Positions 28,573-37,504 of a stretch of DNA of 64,000 nucleotides are shown here, piece by piece. A program made the translations under genes and the position numbers. The stretch comes from DASUBV01 sp036510065 (GTDB lineage: Bacteria; Actinomycetota; Actinomycetes; Streptosporangiales; Streptosporangiaceae): positions 62,001-126,000 of the forward strand of contig DATCEO010000129.1 in the NCBI GenBank assembly GCA_036510065.1. Direction: 5' to 3'. The notes beneath the pieces were generated by a model, which saw only the letters and a list, made by a program, of their open reading frames with translations, had not been told where the DNA came from and did no database searches. How positions within the stretch are numbered: position 1 is the stretch's first letter; the number at the start of each line of letters is the position of its first letter.

Positions 28573-29703
28573 CTACTTCACTGCCTGGGCCCAGTTCGCG
28601 GCCAGGTAGGTGGCCGCGTCGGTAGCCTGGGTGGGGGTCAGGAACACCGGCGTGCCGGCGACCGGGGGCAGCGCGGCGGCGGCGGCCTTGTCAATGCTGG
28701 CGTTGCTGGTCATCGCCGTCATCTCGACCGGCCGGGCACCGCCCTGCAGCCACAGGTTCTGGCCGCCGGCGGCGGCCTGGGAGAACAGGAACTCCTCCCA
28801 CAGCCGGGCCGCCGCCGGGTGCGGAGCGGTCTTGTTGACGGCCTGCGCGTAGTAGCCGCCCAGGATGGCGTTGGACGGCACGAACACCTTCCAGTTCGCG
28901 CCCTGGCCGACGACGCTGGCGGTGTTGAGGTAGTCCCAGTTGATCACGACCGGGGTGGTGCCCGCCTTGATCGTGGCAGGGCTCGCCTGCACCGGGGAGA
29001 AGTTCCCCTTCTGCTTGAGCTGGTGGAAGAAGGCCACGCCCTTGGCGATGCTGTCGGCCGTCCCGCCCTGGGCCAGGTTGACCATCATCACGCCGTTCAG
29101 TGCCGCATTGGCCGCGGTCGGGTTGCCGTTCAGGGCCACCGCGTTCTTGAACTTGGGGCCGAGCAGCTGGCTGATCGAGGTAATCGTCCCGAATTTAGCC
29201 GAGTTGTAGCCGACCGACATATAGCCGCCGTAGTCCTGCGTCCACAGGCCCTTCGCATCCTTCTGGGCGGCCGGGATGGAACTCCACTGGCTGACCTGGT
29301 ACGGCGCGAACAGGCTGGTGCTCACCAGGGCCACGGCCATGCCCACGTCCAGCACGTCGGGCGCCTTGGAGGTCCCGTTCTCCGACTTGACGGCATTCAC
29401 CTCGTCCTGGCTGCTGCCGTTGGGATTGGCGGATACGACATTGATGCCGTAGGTCTTGGTGAATTTCTTAATGATGTTGCCGTAGTTCGCCCAGGTCGGC
29501 GGCAGAGCGATGACGTTGAGCGTGCCCTCGGCCTTGGCCGCGGCCACCAGCGCCTTCATGCCACCGCCGGCGGAGGCCGAGGTAGCGGTATTCCACTTGG
29601 CACTGCTGGAACCCGAAGAGCCTGACGAGCCCGAGGAGCACCCGGCCCCCAGAAGCGCTAGGGCGGTCAGCCCGACGAGCGCAAACCGATGTGGCGATCT
29701 CAC
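28573..29703 (-). CDS. ABC importer substrate-binding lipoprotein
   Basis: The protein has 376 residues. The start is GTG at 29703 (RSPHRFALVG), chosen because AGGAGG lies seven bases upstream; ATG at 29730 would add nine residues before the signal. The lipobox LLGAGC puts the mature N-terminal Cys near residue 21. A Ser/Gly linker and a type II binding-protein fold follow (LNVIALPPTWANYGNIIKKF ... GVAFFHQLKQKG ... LWEEFLFSQAAAGGQNLW). The LWEEF stretch is common in iron/2-aminoethylphosphonate binding proteins. It captures the substrate outside the cell for the two permeases downstream. Confidence 0.88.
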   Translation of the reverse strand: MRSPHRFALVGLTALALLGAGCSSGSSGSSGSSSAKWNTATSASAGGGMKALVAAAKAEGTLNVIALPPTWANYGNIIKKFTKTYGINVVSANPNGSSQDEVNAVKSENGTSKAPDVLDVGMAVALVSTSLFAPYQVSQWSSIPAAQKDAKGLWTQDYGGYMSVGYNSAKFGTITSISQLLGPKFKNAVALNGNPTAANAALNGVMMVNLAQGGTADSIAKGVAFFHQLKQKGNFSPVQASPATIKAGTTPVVINWDYLNTASVVGQGANWKVFVPSNAILGGYYAQAVNKTAPHPAAARLWEEFLFSQAAAGGQNLWLQGGARPVEMTAMTSNASIDKAAAAALPPVAGTPVFLTPTQATDAATYLAANWAQAVK

Positions 29704-29823
29704 GCGAATGCCTCCTATTAGCTTCCCCATGCCAAATGCCTCAGCCGGAATTTGCCGAAATGCCGCCGTGCAGCACTGCCTAGCGGCCCGTGAACCCCCC
29801 CATGGGGTTAGCATTCTGGGCAA

Positions 29824-29877
29824 ATGCCTAAAACGTTTAGCATCGGTATGCTGACGCACCCGTCGCTGGGGTGTCAA
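29824..29877 (-). promoter_or_regulatory. Promoter -35 box and LacI-type operator of the importer operon
   Basis: The minus strand carries TTGACA at 29877-29872; the -10 box near 29850 is weak. Just downstream, ATGCCTAAAACGTTTAGCAT (29824-29843) is an inverted repeat with arms ATGC(C)TAAA/TTTAGCAT, one bulged base, around a central CG. That is the form of a LacI-family operator, placed where a repressor would block transcription. The LacI gene lies immediately upstream. An AACCCC/GGGGTT hairpin lies at about 29796-29813. Confidence 0.5.
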
Positions 29878-29916
29878 GGGACGTTACCGAGTTGACGCCC
29901 ATGGCTACCCGCCCGT

Positions 29917-30963
29917 TCACCTTGGCCGCTGAGCGTCCCGGCGAGCCCGCATTCCCGGCGCCGTGAGGGACGCCCGCTGGACCAGTTCGACCGGCGCGAC
30001 GTAGTCACCGGGCGGTACCTGCCGCAGCAGTCGCAGCATCAGCGCGCGGCCCATCGCCCGCTGGTCCATGCGCACGGTTGCGAGCGGCGGCTCGAGGAGC
30101 TCGGAGGTAGGCAGGTCATCGTGGCCAATAACCGACACCCCCGGTCCGATGGGCAGGCCGAGCTCGCGGGCGGCCTTGTAGACGGCGTGCGCGGTGTAGT
30201 CGGAGTTCGTGATGATCGCGGTCGGGGCGTCCGGCGCGGCCAGCACCTCCCGGCTGGCCTGCTGCACGTCAGCAATGGTCAGCGGCGTGTGCAGCACGTG
30301 CGGCCGCAGGTCAAGAACGCGCGCGAGACGCCGGAAGTGGTGCAGCCGGTCCGGGTCCGCCATCAGGCCCAGCGGGGCGGCCAGGAATGCGACGTGGGTG
30401 TGGCCGAGCTCCGCCAGGCAGCGCATGGGCAGCTCGACCGCCCTGGCGTTATCCGGGGACACTCGCGAGACGCCGCTGATGCCGTCCACGGACGCGTTCA
30501 GCGCGACCACCGGCGCCCCGGGCCGGGCTTCCTGCCAGAGCAGGATCGACTCGCCTGCCCCCACCGGGGAGATGGCCAGCCCGGCGAGCCGCTGCGCGGC
30601 CATGTCCCGGACGTGGTCGCGCTCGCGCTCCGGCGAGTATCCCGAGTCCAGGACCAGCAGGGTGGCCCCGGACTGCGCCGCGATCTCCTGCGCACCGCTC
30701 AGCACCTCCACGAAGAACGGGTTCGCGAAGTTGCGGAACACTAAGCCGTAGGTCGTGCTGCGCCCCGTCCGCAGCGCCTGAGCCTGCGGGTTCGCGTGAT
30801 ATCCGAGCTGCGCCGCGGCGGCGACGATACGGTCGCGGGTGACCGCCGCCACGCCGGGCTGGCCGTTGAGGGCCAGGCTGGCCGTGGCGACCGACACCTT
30901 GGCCAGCGTGGCCACGTCGCGGATCCCGACGGGCCGTCCCGATCCGGGGGTATGACTCGGCAT
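29917..30963 (-). CDS. LacI-family transcriptional regulator
   Basis: The protein has 348 residues. The N-terminal helix-turn-helix VGIRDVATLAKVSVATASLALNG is followed by the hinge helix NPQAQALRTG. A periplasmic-binding-protein-like effector domain (about 70-340) follows, with FRNFANPFFVEV and VIGHDDLPTSELLEPPLATV. The start is ATG at 30963, with GGAGAGG upstream. It sits between the PhnX-like gene and the importer operon, all on one strand. It probably represses the operon through the operator at 29824-29843. Phosphonate importers more often have GntR or LysR regulators, so the effector may be a different or sugar-like compound. Confidence 0.92.
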   Translation of the reverse strand: MPSHTPGSGRPVGIRDVATLAKVSVATASLALNGQPGVAAVTRDRIVAAAAQLGYHANPQAQALRTGRSTTYGLVFRNFANPFFVEVLSGAQEIAAQSGATLLVLDSGYSPERERDHVRDMAAQRLAGLAISPVGAGESILLWQEARPGAPVVALNASVDGISGVSRVSPDNARAVELPMRCLAELGHTHVAFLAAPLGLMADPDRLHHFRRLARVLDLRPHVLHTPLTIADVQQASREVLAAPDAPTAIITNSDYTAHAVYKAARELGLPIGPGVSVIGHDDLPTSELLEPPLATVRMDQRAMGRALMLRLLRQVPPGDYVAPVELVQRASLTAPGMRARRDAQRPR

Positions 30964-31084
30964 GACCTCTCCTGCAGGCAGAGTCGAGTCCGGACGGAAG
31001 TCGGGCTCGGGGCCTGAGTGCACCGCAAAAGCGCGATGGACCGCCGATCACACACCTTGCATGAGTCGGCGCGCCGCGGCAAGG

Positions 31085-31128
31085 CTGCCTCCCGGACTGA
31101 CTGCCTCCCGGACTGACTGCCTCGCCGG
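31085..31128. repeat. 16-bp tandem repeat upstream of the LacI gene
   Basis: CTGCCTCCCGGACTGA occurs at 31085-31100 and 31101-31116 and partly after 31117, in the gap between the HAD gene and the LacI gene. It is non-coding. Confidence 0.85.
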
Positions 31129-31140
31129 CCGGCTGGGGCG

Positions 31141-31833
31141 TCAGTCCTGGCTGGGAGCGCCGATCCCGAGCAGCGGCAGCAGGCCGGTGATCGCGTCGAG
31201 GATGTGCGGTGCGCCGGCCTGCTCCAGCTCTGGCCGGCCGGCTGAGCCGGTCAGCACGCCGGCCACCAGGCCCGCGCCGGCGCGCCGGCCCGACTCGATG
31301 TCGCTGGCGGTGTCGCCGACGACGGCCAGCTCGCTGACGGCCCCGCCGCCCAGCCGCAGCAGCGCCGTCAGCGGCAGGTCTGGCCAGGGCCGGCCGCGAC
31401 CGGCGTCGGCGGGTGACAACGCCAGGTCGATGAGCGGCCGCCAGCCGAGCGCATCGAGCAGGGCCTCTCGCGTCGGCGGGGCAAAGCCGGTGGCCAGGCA
31501 GACCCTGATCCCGGCCGCGCGCAGCGCGGTGATCGTCTCGGCCGCCCCGGGCAGCGGCGCCACCAGGCCGGCCCGCAGGGCATCGGCGTAACTGGCCTCG
31601 AACACGCCGTTGGCCTGCTGCGCCGCCTGCGCGCTGCCCAGGATCTGGCGGAATACCTCGATCTTGGACTGGCCCATGGTCGCGTCCACCATGGTCATCG
31701 CGTTGTCGTAGCCAGGGACACCCGGGGTGAGGCCCTGGGCAGCCAGCGCGGCCGTGAACGCGGCCAGCACGCTGCCGTCGTCGGCGACAGTCGTGCCCGC
31801 CATGTCCAGGCAGGCGATGGTGATAACGCTCAT
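31141..31833 (-). CDS. Phosphonoacetaldehyde hydrolase-like HAD phosphatase (PhnX-like)
   Basis: The protein has 230 residues. HAD motif I is CLDMAGTT (nucleophile Asp10), motif II LATGFAPPT, motif III region GRPWPDL and motif IV VVGDTASDIESGRRAGAG. The cap segment MGQSKIEVF (Lys57) lines up with MGLLKIDHV of Bacillus cereus PhnX, whose Lys53 forms the Schiff base needed for C-P bond cleavage. The layout fits the TIGR03351 PhnX-like clade, which is somewhat shorter than true PhnX. It would cleave phosphonoacetaldehyde or a related phosphonate in the cytoplasm. It heads the importer locus. No PhnW transaminase is nearby. Confidence 0.85.
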   Translation of the reverse strand: MSVITIACLDMAGTTVADDGSVLAAFTAALAAQGLTPGVPGYDNAMTMVDATMGQSKIEVFRQILGSAQAAQQANGVFEASYADALRAGLVAPLPGAAETITALRAAGIRVCLATGFAPPTREALLDALGWRPLIDLALSPADAGRGRPWPDLPLTALLRLGGGAVSELAVVGDTASDIESGRRAGAGLVAGVLTGSAGRPELEQAGAPHILDAITGLLPLLGIGAPSQD

Positions 31834-31955
31834 CGGCCGGTCCCGCGGGCCGGCCGGCGCTTGTCAGGCACGGGTCTCCTCGGCGATGGCAGGCGAGCAG
31901 GCTAGGTCCCCGGGCCCTGCGGGCGGGGGACCTAGCACTGCTCCGGCGCGCCGCC

Positions 31956-32123
31956 TCAGCGGCGCACGGACCATTTCGTGCCCACTCCGACCAGGTGCAG
32001 CGCGAGACAGGCCAGTCCCGCGAGCAGCAGGCTCATGGGCGAGAGGATATTCACGGTCGCGACGGACGCCGCGTTGATGATGAAAGCGATAACGAAGAGA
32101 ATGGCAGCTACGAAACCGAGCAT
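31956..32123 (-). CDS. Small membrane protein, 55 residues
   Basis: A short protein with two predicted membrane helices (about 1-20 and 28-46) and a basic C-terminus KWSVRR. ATG at 32123 is preceded by AAAGGAAAGGACC, a good ribosome site. A longer frame upstream is not needed. It lacks Cys, charged membrane residues or known motifs. Similar two-helix proteins are widespread in actinobacteria without a known role. It stands alone between the HAD gene and ppgK. Confidence 0.7.
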   Translation of the reverse strand: MLGFVAAILFVIAFIINAASVATVNILSPMSLLLAGLACLALHLVGVGTKWSVRR

Positions 32124-32312
32124 GTCCGGTCCTTTCCTTTCATAACGCACCGAATGTGGCCGGAGGTGCCCGCGCGCGAGCCGTTCATGCCGACAGCAGG
32201 CCGCGAATCCAGTCGGCCAGGGCCCGGCGCGCGCAGGCCGGGTTAACGGGCTTACGCTCGGGGCAGCTAGTTCTCCCGAAGCGCTCCCCGGACGGGCACA
32301 GCTGGAGGCCAG

Positions 32313-33053
32313 ATGGCGCAGGTACTCGGCATCGACATCGGCGGCACGGGCATCAAGGCCGCGCCGGTGAACCTGGCAGACGGCACGCTGGCCGCTGAGC
32401 GGCGCAAGCTCGCCACCCCGCAGCCAGCCAAGCCGGACGCCGTAGCCGAGGTGGTGCAGGAACTGGTCAAGGCCTTCGACTGGACGGGCCCGGTCGGCAT
32501 CACCTTTCCGGGCGTGGTGACCGACGGGCACATCCGGACGGCGGCCAATCTCGACCCGGACTGGATCGGCCAGGACGCGCGACAGCTATTCGGCCAGGCC
32601 ACGGGGCAGCCGGTCACCGTCGTCAACGATGCCGACGCGGCCGGGATCGCCGAGATGCGGTTCGGCGCGGGGGTGGGCCAGGCCGGCACCGTGCTGATGC
32701 TGACCCTGGGCACCGGGATCGGCAGCGCGCTTTTTATCGGCGGACGCCTGGTGCCCAATACTGAGTTCGGGCACATCGAGATCCGGGGCAAGGACGCGGA
32801 AAAGCGCGCCTCCGAGCACGCCCGCGAGGAACACGACCTCAGCTGGGGCCAGTGGGCGGGGCGGGTCGATGAGTACCTGGAGCACATGGAAGCGCTGCTG
32901 TCCCCCGACCTCATCATCATCGGCGGCGGCATCAGCAAGAAATCGGACAAGTTCCTGCCCCTGCTCACGCACCTGCAGGCCCGCGTGGTGCCGGCCGGCA
33001 TGCTGAACGATGCCGGGATCGTCGGAGCCGCCATGGCGGTGGGAGCACACTAG
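32313..33053 (+). CDS. ppgK: Polyphosphate glucokinase
   Basis: This 246-residue ROK-family kinase phosphorylates glucose with polyphosphate or ATP, feeding glycolysis. Phosphate loop 1 is GIDIGGTGIK, the catalytic Asp lies in VVNDADAAGIAEM, phosphate 2 is LTLGTGIGSALF, and the glucose-binding segment is PNTEFGHIEIRG. DLIIIGGGISKK closes the nucleotide site. Length matches the family (about 250). ATG at 32313 has GGAGG five bases upstream. It converges on a membrane-protein gene with a 22-base gap. Confidence 0.95.
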   Translation: MAQVLGIDIGGTGIKAAPVNLADGTLAAERRKLATPQPAKPDAVAEVVQELVKAFDWTGPVGITFPGVVTDGHIRTAANLDPDWIGQDARQLFGQATGQPVTVVNDADAAGIAEMRFGAGVGQAGTVLMLTLGTGIGSALFIGGRLVPNTEFGHIEIRGKDAEKRASEHAREEHDLSWGQWAGRVDEYLEHMEALLSPDLIIIGGGISKKSDKFLPLLTHLQARVVPAGMLNDAGIVGAAMAVGAH

Positions 33054-33075
33054 CCGCGCTCGCGGCCGCCAGCCG

Positions 33076-33807
33076 CTACCCCTCGAGCTGATCGGAGTTC
33101 TGGCCCGCCTGCCGCTGCTCAGCCTGCCCGTTGCCCAGGCCGGGGTGCTCTTCGCCTAGGCCGCGGTACTGCTCGTCCCGGCCGCGGAAGTGGCCGGGGC
33201 CGCGATGGCGCCCGGAGCTGGCCGGCGGCGCGGGCGGGTGCCGCCGCCGCTCGCGCAGCGCCAGCACCAGCTCGATCCCGCCGATGACGACCCCGGCGGC
33301 CAGGGGCCAGAACGCCAGCGCACCGTGCGCGCCCAGGTCGGCCGGCTGGCGGATCAGGGCGCCGGGCTTGCTGATCTCCAGCCGGTGCCGGAACGCGGCC
33401 AGGCCGACGTTGCGCCCGGCCCACCAGGCCAGGAAGGCCGCGGCCGTCGCCCCGACCAGGGCGCCGGCGGCCGGCAGCGGGCCAAAGCGCCGGACGCCCA
33501 GCAGGTACGCAGCCAGGCCGATGATCACCCCGCCGGCGACGGCGATGGCGCCGTACCAGCCGTCCGCGGCGATGAACGCGCTGGTCTCCGGATTGACCAC
33601 GTAGGCCGCGCCCCGGCTGGCCACGACGAACTGAGCCTGCGGGGCGATCGCTGCCCAGATGAGGCCGCCGGCTATCCCCAGGAGGGCGCTGCCCGCCGCG
33701 ATGGCCAGGGCCGCCGATAGCGCCCGGAGCTGGCCCGGGGCATCTCCGGGGCGTGCGCCGCCGCCCGGACCGCCGGGCGGCGGCGGATGCTGACTGGATT
33801 CGGCCAT
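33076..33807 (-). CDS. Four-helix membrane protein of unknown function (DUF2567-like)
   Basis: The protein has 243 residues: a Pro/Gly-rich N-terminus (1-28), helices at about 30-52, 85-105, 112-128 and 165-182, then a hydrophilic Arg/His/Gly/Gln-rich tail of 55 residues. An extracytoplasmic loop follows helix 1 (QFVVASRGAAYVVNPETSAFIAADG). The build resembles actinobacterial DUF2567 proteins, but I cannot confirm the family. The start is ATG at 33807, divergent from the ABC exporter ATPase. Confidence 0.6.
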   Translation of the reverse strand: MAESSQHPPPPGGPGGGARPGDAPGQLRALSAALAIAAGSALLGIAGGLIWAAIAPQAQFVVASRGAAYVVNPETSAFIAADGWYGAIAVAGGVIIGLAAYLLGVRRFGPLPAAGALVGATAAAFLAWWAGRNVGLAAFRHRLEISKPGALIRQPADLGAHGALAFWPLAAGVVIGGIELVLALRERRRHPPAPPASSGRHRGPGHFRGRDEQYRGLGEEHPGLGNGQAEQRQAGQNSDQLEG

Positions 33808-33990
33808 TCTCCGCAGCAGCGTACGTGACCGCGGACGGCTGGCGATGGCCGGCGGTCAGCAACGGCGCGCCGGAACCAGCCCGCGGAAGCCCCGCTTGCG
33901 GCCTGTCCGGCGTGGAGGGCTCACCGGCAGCCCGCGACCTTGCTAGGTTGGATCTGGCCACCGGGCCGATATGTCCGCCTGGAGAGATAG

Positions 33991-35037
33991 ATGATCGAGG
34001 CTCGCGATCTGACGAAGCTTTACTCCGGCAAGGCTGCCGTGGACCATCTGTCCTTCACGGTGCGGCCGGGCCGGGTGACCGGATTCCTCGGGCCGAACGG
34101 AGCGGGCAAGTCCACCACGATGCGCCTGATCCTCGGCCTGGACTGGCCGAACACCGGTGTCGCCACCATCAACGGCCAGCGCTACGAGGAGCTGGCCAAC
34201 CCGCTGCGGACGGTGGGCGCGCTGCTGGAGGCCAAGTCCGTGCACGGCGGCCGCAGCGCGGCTAACCACCTGCTCTTCCTGGCCCAGTCCCAGGGCCTGC
34301 CCAGCAGCCGGGTGAACGAGGTCCTGGACCTGGTCGGGCTGCGCGAGGTGGCCGACAAGCGGGCCGGGACGTTCTCCCTGGGCATGAGCCAGCGGCTGGG
34401 CATCGCGGCCGCCATGCTGGGCGATCCGCAGGTGCTGCTCCTGGACGAGCCGGTCAACGGCCTCGATCCCGAGGGCGTGCTGTGGATCCGGAACCTGCTC
34501 AAGTACCTGGCCGGGCAGGGCCGCACGGTCCTGGTGTCCAGCCACCTGATGAACGAGATGGCCGTGACGGCCGACCACCTGATCGTGATCGGCCGGGGGA
34601 AGCTCATCGCCGACTCGGCGACCCAGGACGTGATCGCGCGCAGCTCCGAGCAGTCGGTGCGGGTCCGGACCCCGGACGCGCCGCGGCTGACGGGCCTGAT
34701 CGAGGCCGAGGGCGGCAAGGTCAGCCTCGTGGCCGAGAGCCCCATGGCCGAGACCGGCTCCGGGGCCGCGGCCAGCGGACTGCCGGCCAGCGGGTTCCTG
34801 GCCAGCGAGATCACCGGCGGTCCGCGGACCCTGACTGTCACCGGCATGCCGGCCCCGCGGATCGGCGAGCTGGCGGCGTCCGCGTCGGTCGTGCTGCATG
34901 AGCTCAGCCCGCAGCTCGCATCGCTGGAGGAAGCGTTCATGGAACTGACCTCGGGCAGCCTGGAGTTCGGTGAGCACTCCGCGCCCGCGCCCGCCGCCGA
35001 TGCCGCCGCGGCTGCTGCCGACCAGGGCCACCGGTGA
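33991..35037 (+). CDS. ABC-2 exporter ATPase (DrrA/CcmA type)
   Basis: The protein has 348 residues. It has Walker A GPNGAGKSTTMRLILG (about 34-49), signature FSLGMSQRLGIAAAM, Walker B VLLLDEPVNGLD and switch SSHLMNEMA. The C-terminal 120 residues form the accessory domain usual in these exporters, extended by an Ala/Pro-rich stretch. It powers the permease encoded next, whose start overlaps its stop by four bases. The substrate is unknown; such pairs in actinobacteria move drugs or lipids or respond to envelope stress. Confidence 0.92.
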   Translation: MIEARDLTKLYSGKAAVDHLSFTVRPGRVTGFLGPNGAGKSTTMRLILGLDWPNTGVATINGQRYEELANPLRTVGALLEAKSVHGGRSAANHLLFLAQSQGLPSSRVNEVLDLVGLREVADKRAGTFSLGMSQRLGIAAAMLGDPQVLLLDEPVNGLDPEGVLWIRNLLKYLAGQGRTVLVSSHLMNEMAVTADHLIVIGRGKLIADSATQDVIARSSEQSVRVRTPDAPRLTGLIEAEGGKVSLVAESPMAETGSGAAASGLPASGFLASEITGGPRTLTVTGMPAPRIGELAASASVVLHELSPQLASLEEAFMELTSGSLEFGEHSAPAPAADAAAAAADQGHR

Positions 35038-35903
35038 CCGCCGCGCAGCCCGTCAGCCCCGCCAGCCCGGTCAGCCCGCCCGGCGGGCTGGCCGGCGCCC
35101 CGGCCGGGAAGCCCGCGGGCTTCGGGCACCTGCTGCTGTCGGAGTGGACCAAGATCCGCTCAGTCCGGTCGACGGTCTGGGCGCTGATCCTCTTCGTGGT
35201 GGTCACCATCGGCTTCACGGTGCTGGTCACGGCGCTGATCACATCGAACTGGAACAGCGGCGGCGGCGGCCAGGGCGGCCACGAGCGGATCATCGCCGAT
35301 CCCGCGGCCTTCCTCATGGGCGCGGGGGTCGGCCTGGGCCAGCTGACCATCTGCGTGCTGGGCGCGCTGCTGATCACGACGGAGTACTCCACCGGCGTCA
35401 TCCGGGCGTCCCTGCTCGCCGTCCCCCGGCGCACCCCCATGCTGGTCGCCAAGGCCATCGTGTTCGCCGGGCTGATCCTGGTCCTGGCCGAGATCGTCTG
35501 CTTCGGCTCGTTCTTCGCCGGCTCGGCGATCCTGCACAGCCGGGTGCCGGTCTCGCTGGGTGATCCCGGCGTGGCCAGGGCGGTCTTCGGAACCGGTCTG
35601 TACCTGACGGTCCTCGGCCTGCTCGCGCTGGCGGTGGGGACGCTGATCCGGCATACCGCCGGCGCCATCGCCACGGTCATCGGCGTGGTGCTGGTGCTGC
35701 CGATCCTGAGCGGCCTGCTGCCCCGCAGCTGGGGCGCGCACATCAACGCCTACCTGCCGCAGCAGGCCGGGTCGCTGATCTCGCACGCGCGCCAGCAGCC
35801 GGCCGACCTGCTGTCGCCCTGGCAGGGCTTCGGGGTGCTGTGCCTCTGGACGGCGCTGCTGCTCGCCGCCGGCATCTACCTGCTCAAGCGGCGCGACGCT
35901 TAA
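35034..35903 (+). CDS. ABC-2 exporter permease
   Basis: The protein has 289 residues. After a Pro/Gly-rich leader of about 30 residues comes LLLSEWTKIRSVRSTVWAL, the typical ABC-2 start (EWTKIRS), then six membrane helices. The helix 2 region QLTICVLGALLITTEYSTGVIRASLLAVPRR is the classic coupling segment. The start is GTG at 35034, coupled to the ATPase gene. Confidence 0.9.
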   Translation: MTAAQPVSPASPVSPPGGLAGAPAGKPAGFGHLLLSEWTKIRSVRSTVWALILFVVVTIGFTVLVTALITSNWNSGGGGQGGHERIIADPAAFLMGAGVGLGQLTICVLGALLITTEYSTGVIRASLLAVPRRTPMLVAKAIVFAGLILVLAEIVCFGSFFAGSAILHSRVPVSLGDPGVARAVFGTGLYLTVLGLLALAVGTLIRHTAGAIATVIGVVLVLPILSGLLPRSWGAHINAYLPQQAGSLISHARQQPADLLSPWQGFGVLCLWTALLLAAGIYLLKRRDA

Positions 35904-36106
35904 GCCGGAGATGTCCGGCTCGGCCGGACGGAGCGGCGAATCGGCCCGGCCCGGCCGCGTCGGCCCTGGCTGTTCCCGGGCCTGATCCCGCTATTGTCGT
36001 GCCTGGTCAGCTAGCGTCGGCCGCGCCTTCCGGCTGGGCGCCCGTAGGTTGGGCGTCAGGTGAGCCGGGAAGCCCGGTCGGCAGCGTTCTAGCGCAAGGG
36101 CTCATC

Positions 36107-37504
36107 ATGCAAGTTCGTCACTCGTCGGCGCTGGCTACGCACTGGCGCGCGGACGTGCTGCGCACCAACCTGTGGCTGGTCCCGGGCATTGAGGTCCTGG
36201 GCGCCCTCGCGCTGTTCCTCATCACGCTGGCACTGGACCGGGCCGCCTACCGCGGCGCCTTCGGCCTGCCCTCGTGGGTGATCAGCGGGACCGCCGACGC
36301 CGCCCGCCAGATCCTGACCGCGATCGCCGCTGCCGTGATCACCGTGGTGGGCGTGGTCTTCTCGATCATCCTGGTGACCCTCACCCTCGCGTCTACCCAG
36401 TTCGGGCCGCGCATGCTGCGCAACTTCATCCGAGACCGCGGCACGCAGCTGACGCTCGGGACCTTCGTGGCGACCTTCGTGTACGCCGTGCTGGTGCTGG
36501 TCTCGATCGGCCCGGGACCGCACGGGGCCTTCGTGCCGCACATCGGCGTCACCGTCACGCTGGGCCTGATGGTCGCGGACATGGGCGTGCTGATCTATTT
36601 CATCCACCACACCGCGACCTCCATTCAGCTGCCGCAGGTGATCGCGAGCATCGCCGGCGACCTGACGGAGGCGATCAGGGTCCAGGGCGGGCCGGACGCC
36701 GTATCCGGCGCGGCGCCCGGCCGGGAGCCGCCCGAGGAGCGCGGACCCGGCGCAGCGGAGCTGATGGCCCAGATGGCGGCGGCCGGAGGCGTGGTCCGCG
36801 CCCCGGAGAGCGGCTACCTCCAGGTCATCCGGCACGAGATCCTCGTGACGTTCGCCACCGAGGCGAACGCGGTCATTGCCCTGGACTACCGGCCCGGCCA
36901 TTTCCTGGTCCAGGGCCACCCCTTCGCGGTGGTCTGGCCGCCCGAGGCGGCGCCGCAGGTGAACGACGCGCTCGGGCGCGCCCATGTCACGGGGCCCTAC
37001 CGGACGCTGACGCAGGACATCTCGTTTGGCATCGACCAGCTCGTGGAGATCGCCATCCGGGCGCTGTCGGCCGCCGTCAATGACACCTTCACCGCACTGA
37101 CGTGTATCGACTGGCTGGGCGACAGCCTGTGCAAGATCACTGCCCGGTGGCATCCGGAGCGGGTGCAGCGCGATAGCGACGGCTTCATCCGGGTCATCAC
37201 CGCGGAACCGAGCCATGAGCGCCTCGTCCAGCGCGCGTTCGAGAAGATCCGCCAGGCCAGCGTGGGCATGCCCGCCGTGATGATCCGCCAGCTCGACACG
37301 CTCACCAAGATCATGGCCGAGACGTCCGGCCCGGCGCAGCGACGGGTGCTGCTGGAGCAGGCCGACATGATCCAGCGGGCCAGTGAGCGCTCGGTGCCGG
37401 AAGCAGCCGACCGGGCCGACGTCCGGCGCCGGTACGAGGAGGTGCAGGCCGCGGCGGACCGCGCGGTCGCGCGGCCCGCCAGTGCCGCCCCCGCCCCCGG
37501 ATGA
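36107..37504 (+). CDS. DUF2254 membrane protein
   Basis: The protein has 465 residues counted from ATG 36107 (MQVRHSSALATHWR), the first start that keeps the membrane domain intact; earlier in-frame codons run into the exporter gene. Four helices lie within about 1-180 (WLVPGIEVLGALALF, ILTAIAAAVITVVGVVFSIILVTLTLAS, FVATFVYAVLVLVSIG and GLMVADMGVLIYFIHH). A soluble C-terminal domain contains SFGIDQLVEIAIRALSAAVNDTFTA, the DUF2254 hallmark of AlaLeuSer-ProAlaXAsnAsp type. The function is unknown. It stands alone, 200 bases after the exporter. Confidence 0.85.
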   Translation: MQVRHSSALATHWRADVLRTNLWLVPGIEVLGALALFLITLALDRAAYRGAFGLPSWVISGTADAARQILTAIAAAVITVVGVVFSIILVTLTLASTQFGPRMLRNFIRDRGTQLTLGTFVATFVYAVLVLVSIGPGPHGAFVPHIGVTVTLGLMVADMGVLIYFIHHTATSIQLPQVIASIAGDLTEAIRVQGGPDAVSGAAPGREPPEERGPGAAELMAQMAAAGGVVRAPESGYLQVIRHEILVTFATEANAVIALDYRPGHFLVQGHPFAVVWPPEAAPQVNDALGRAHVTGPYRTLTQDISFGIDQLVEIAIRALSAAVNDTFTALTCIDWLGDSLCKITARWHPERVQRDSDGFIRVITAEPSHERLVQRAFEKIRQASVGMPAVMIRQLDTLTKIMAETSGPAQRRVLLEQADMIQRASERSVPEAADRADVRRRYEEVQAAADRAVARPASAAPAPG

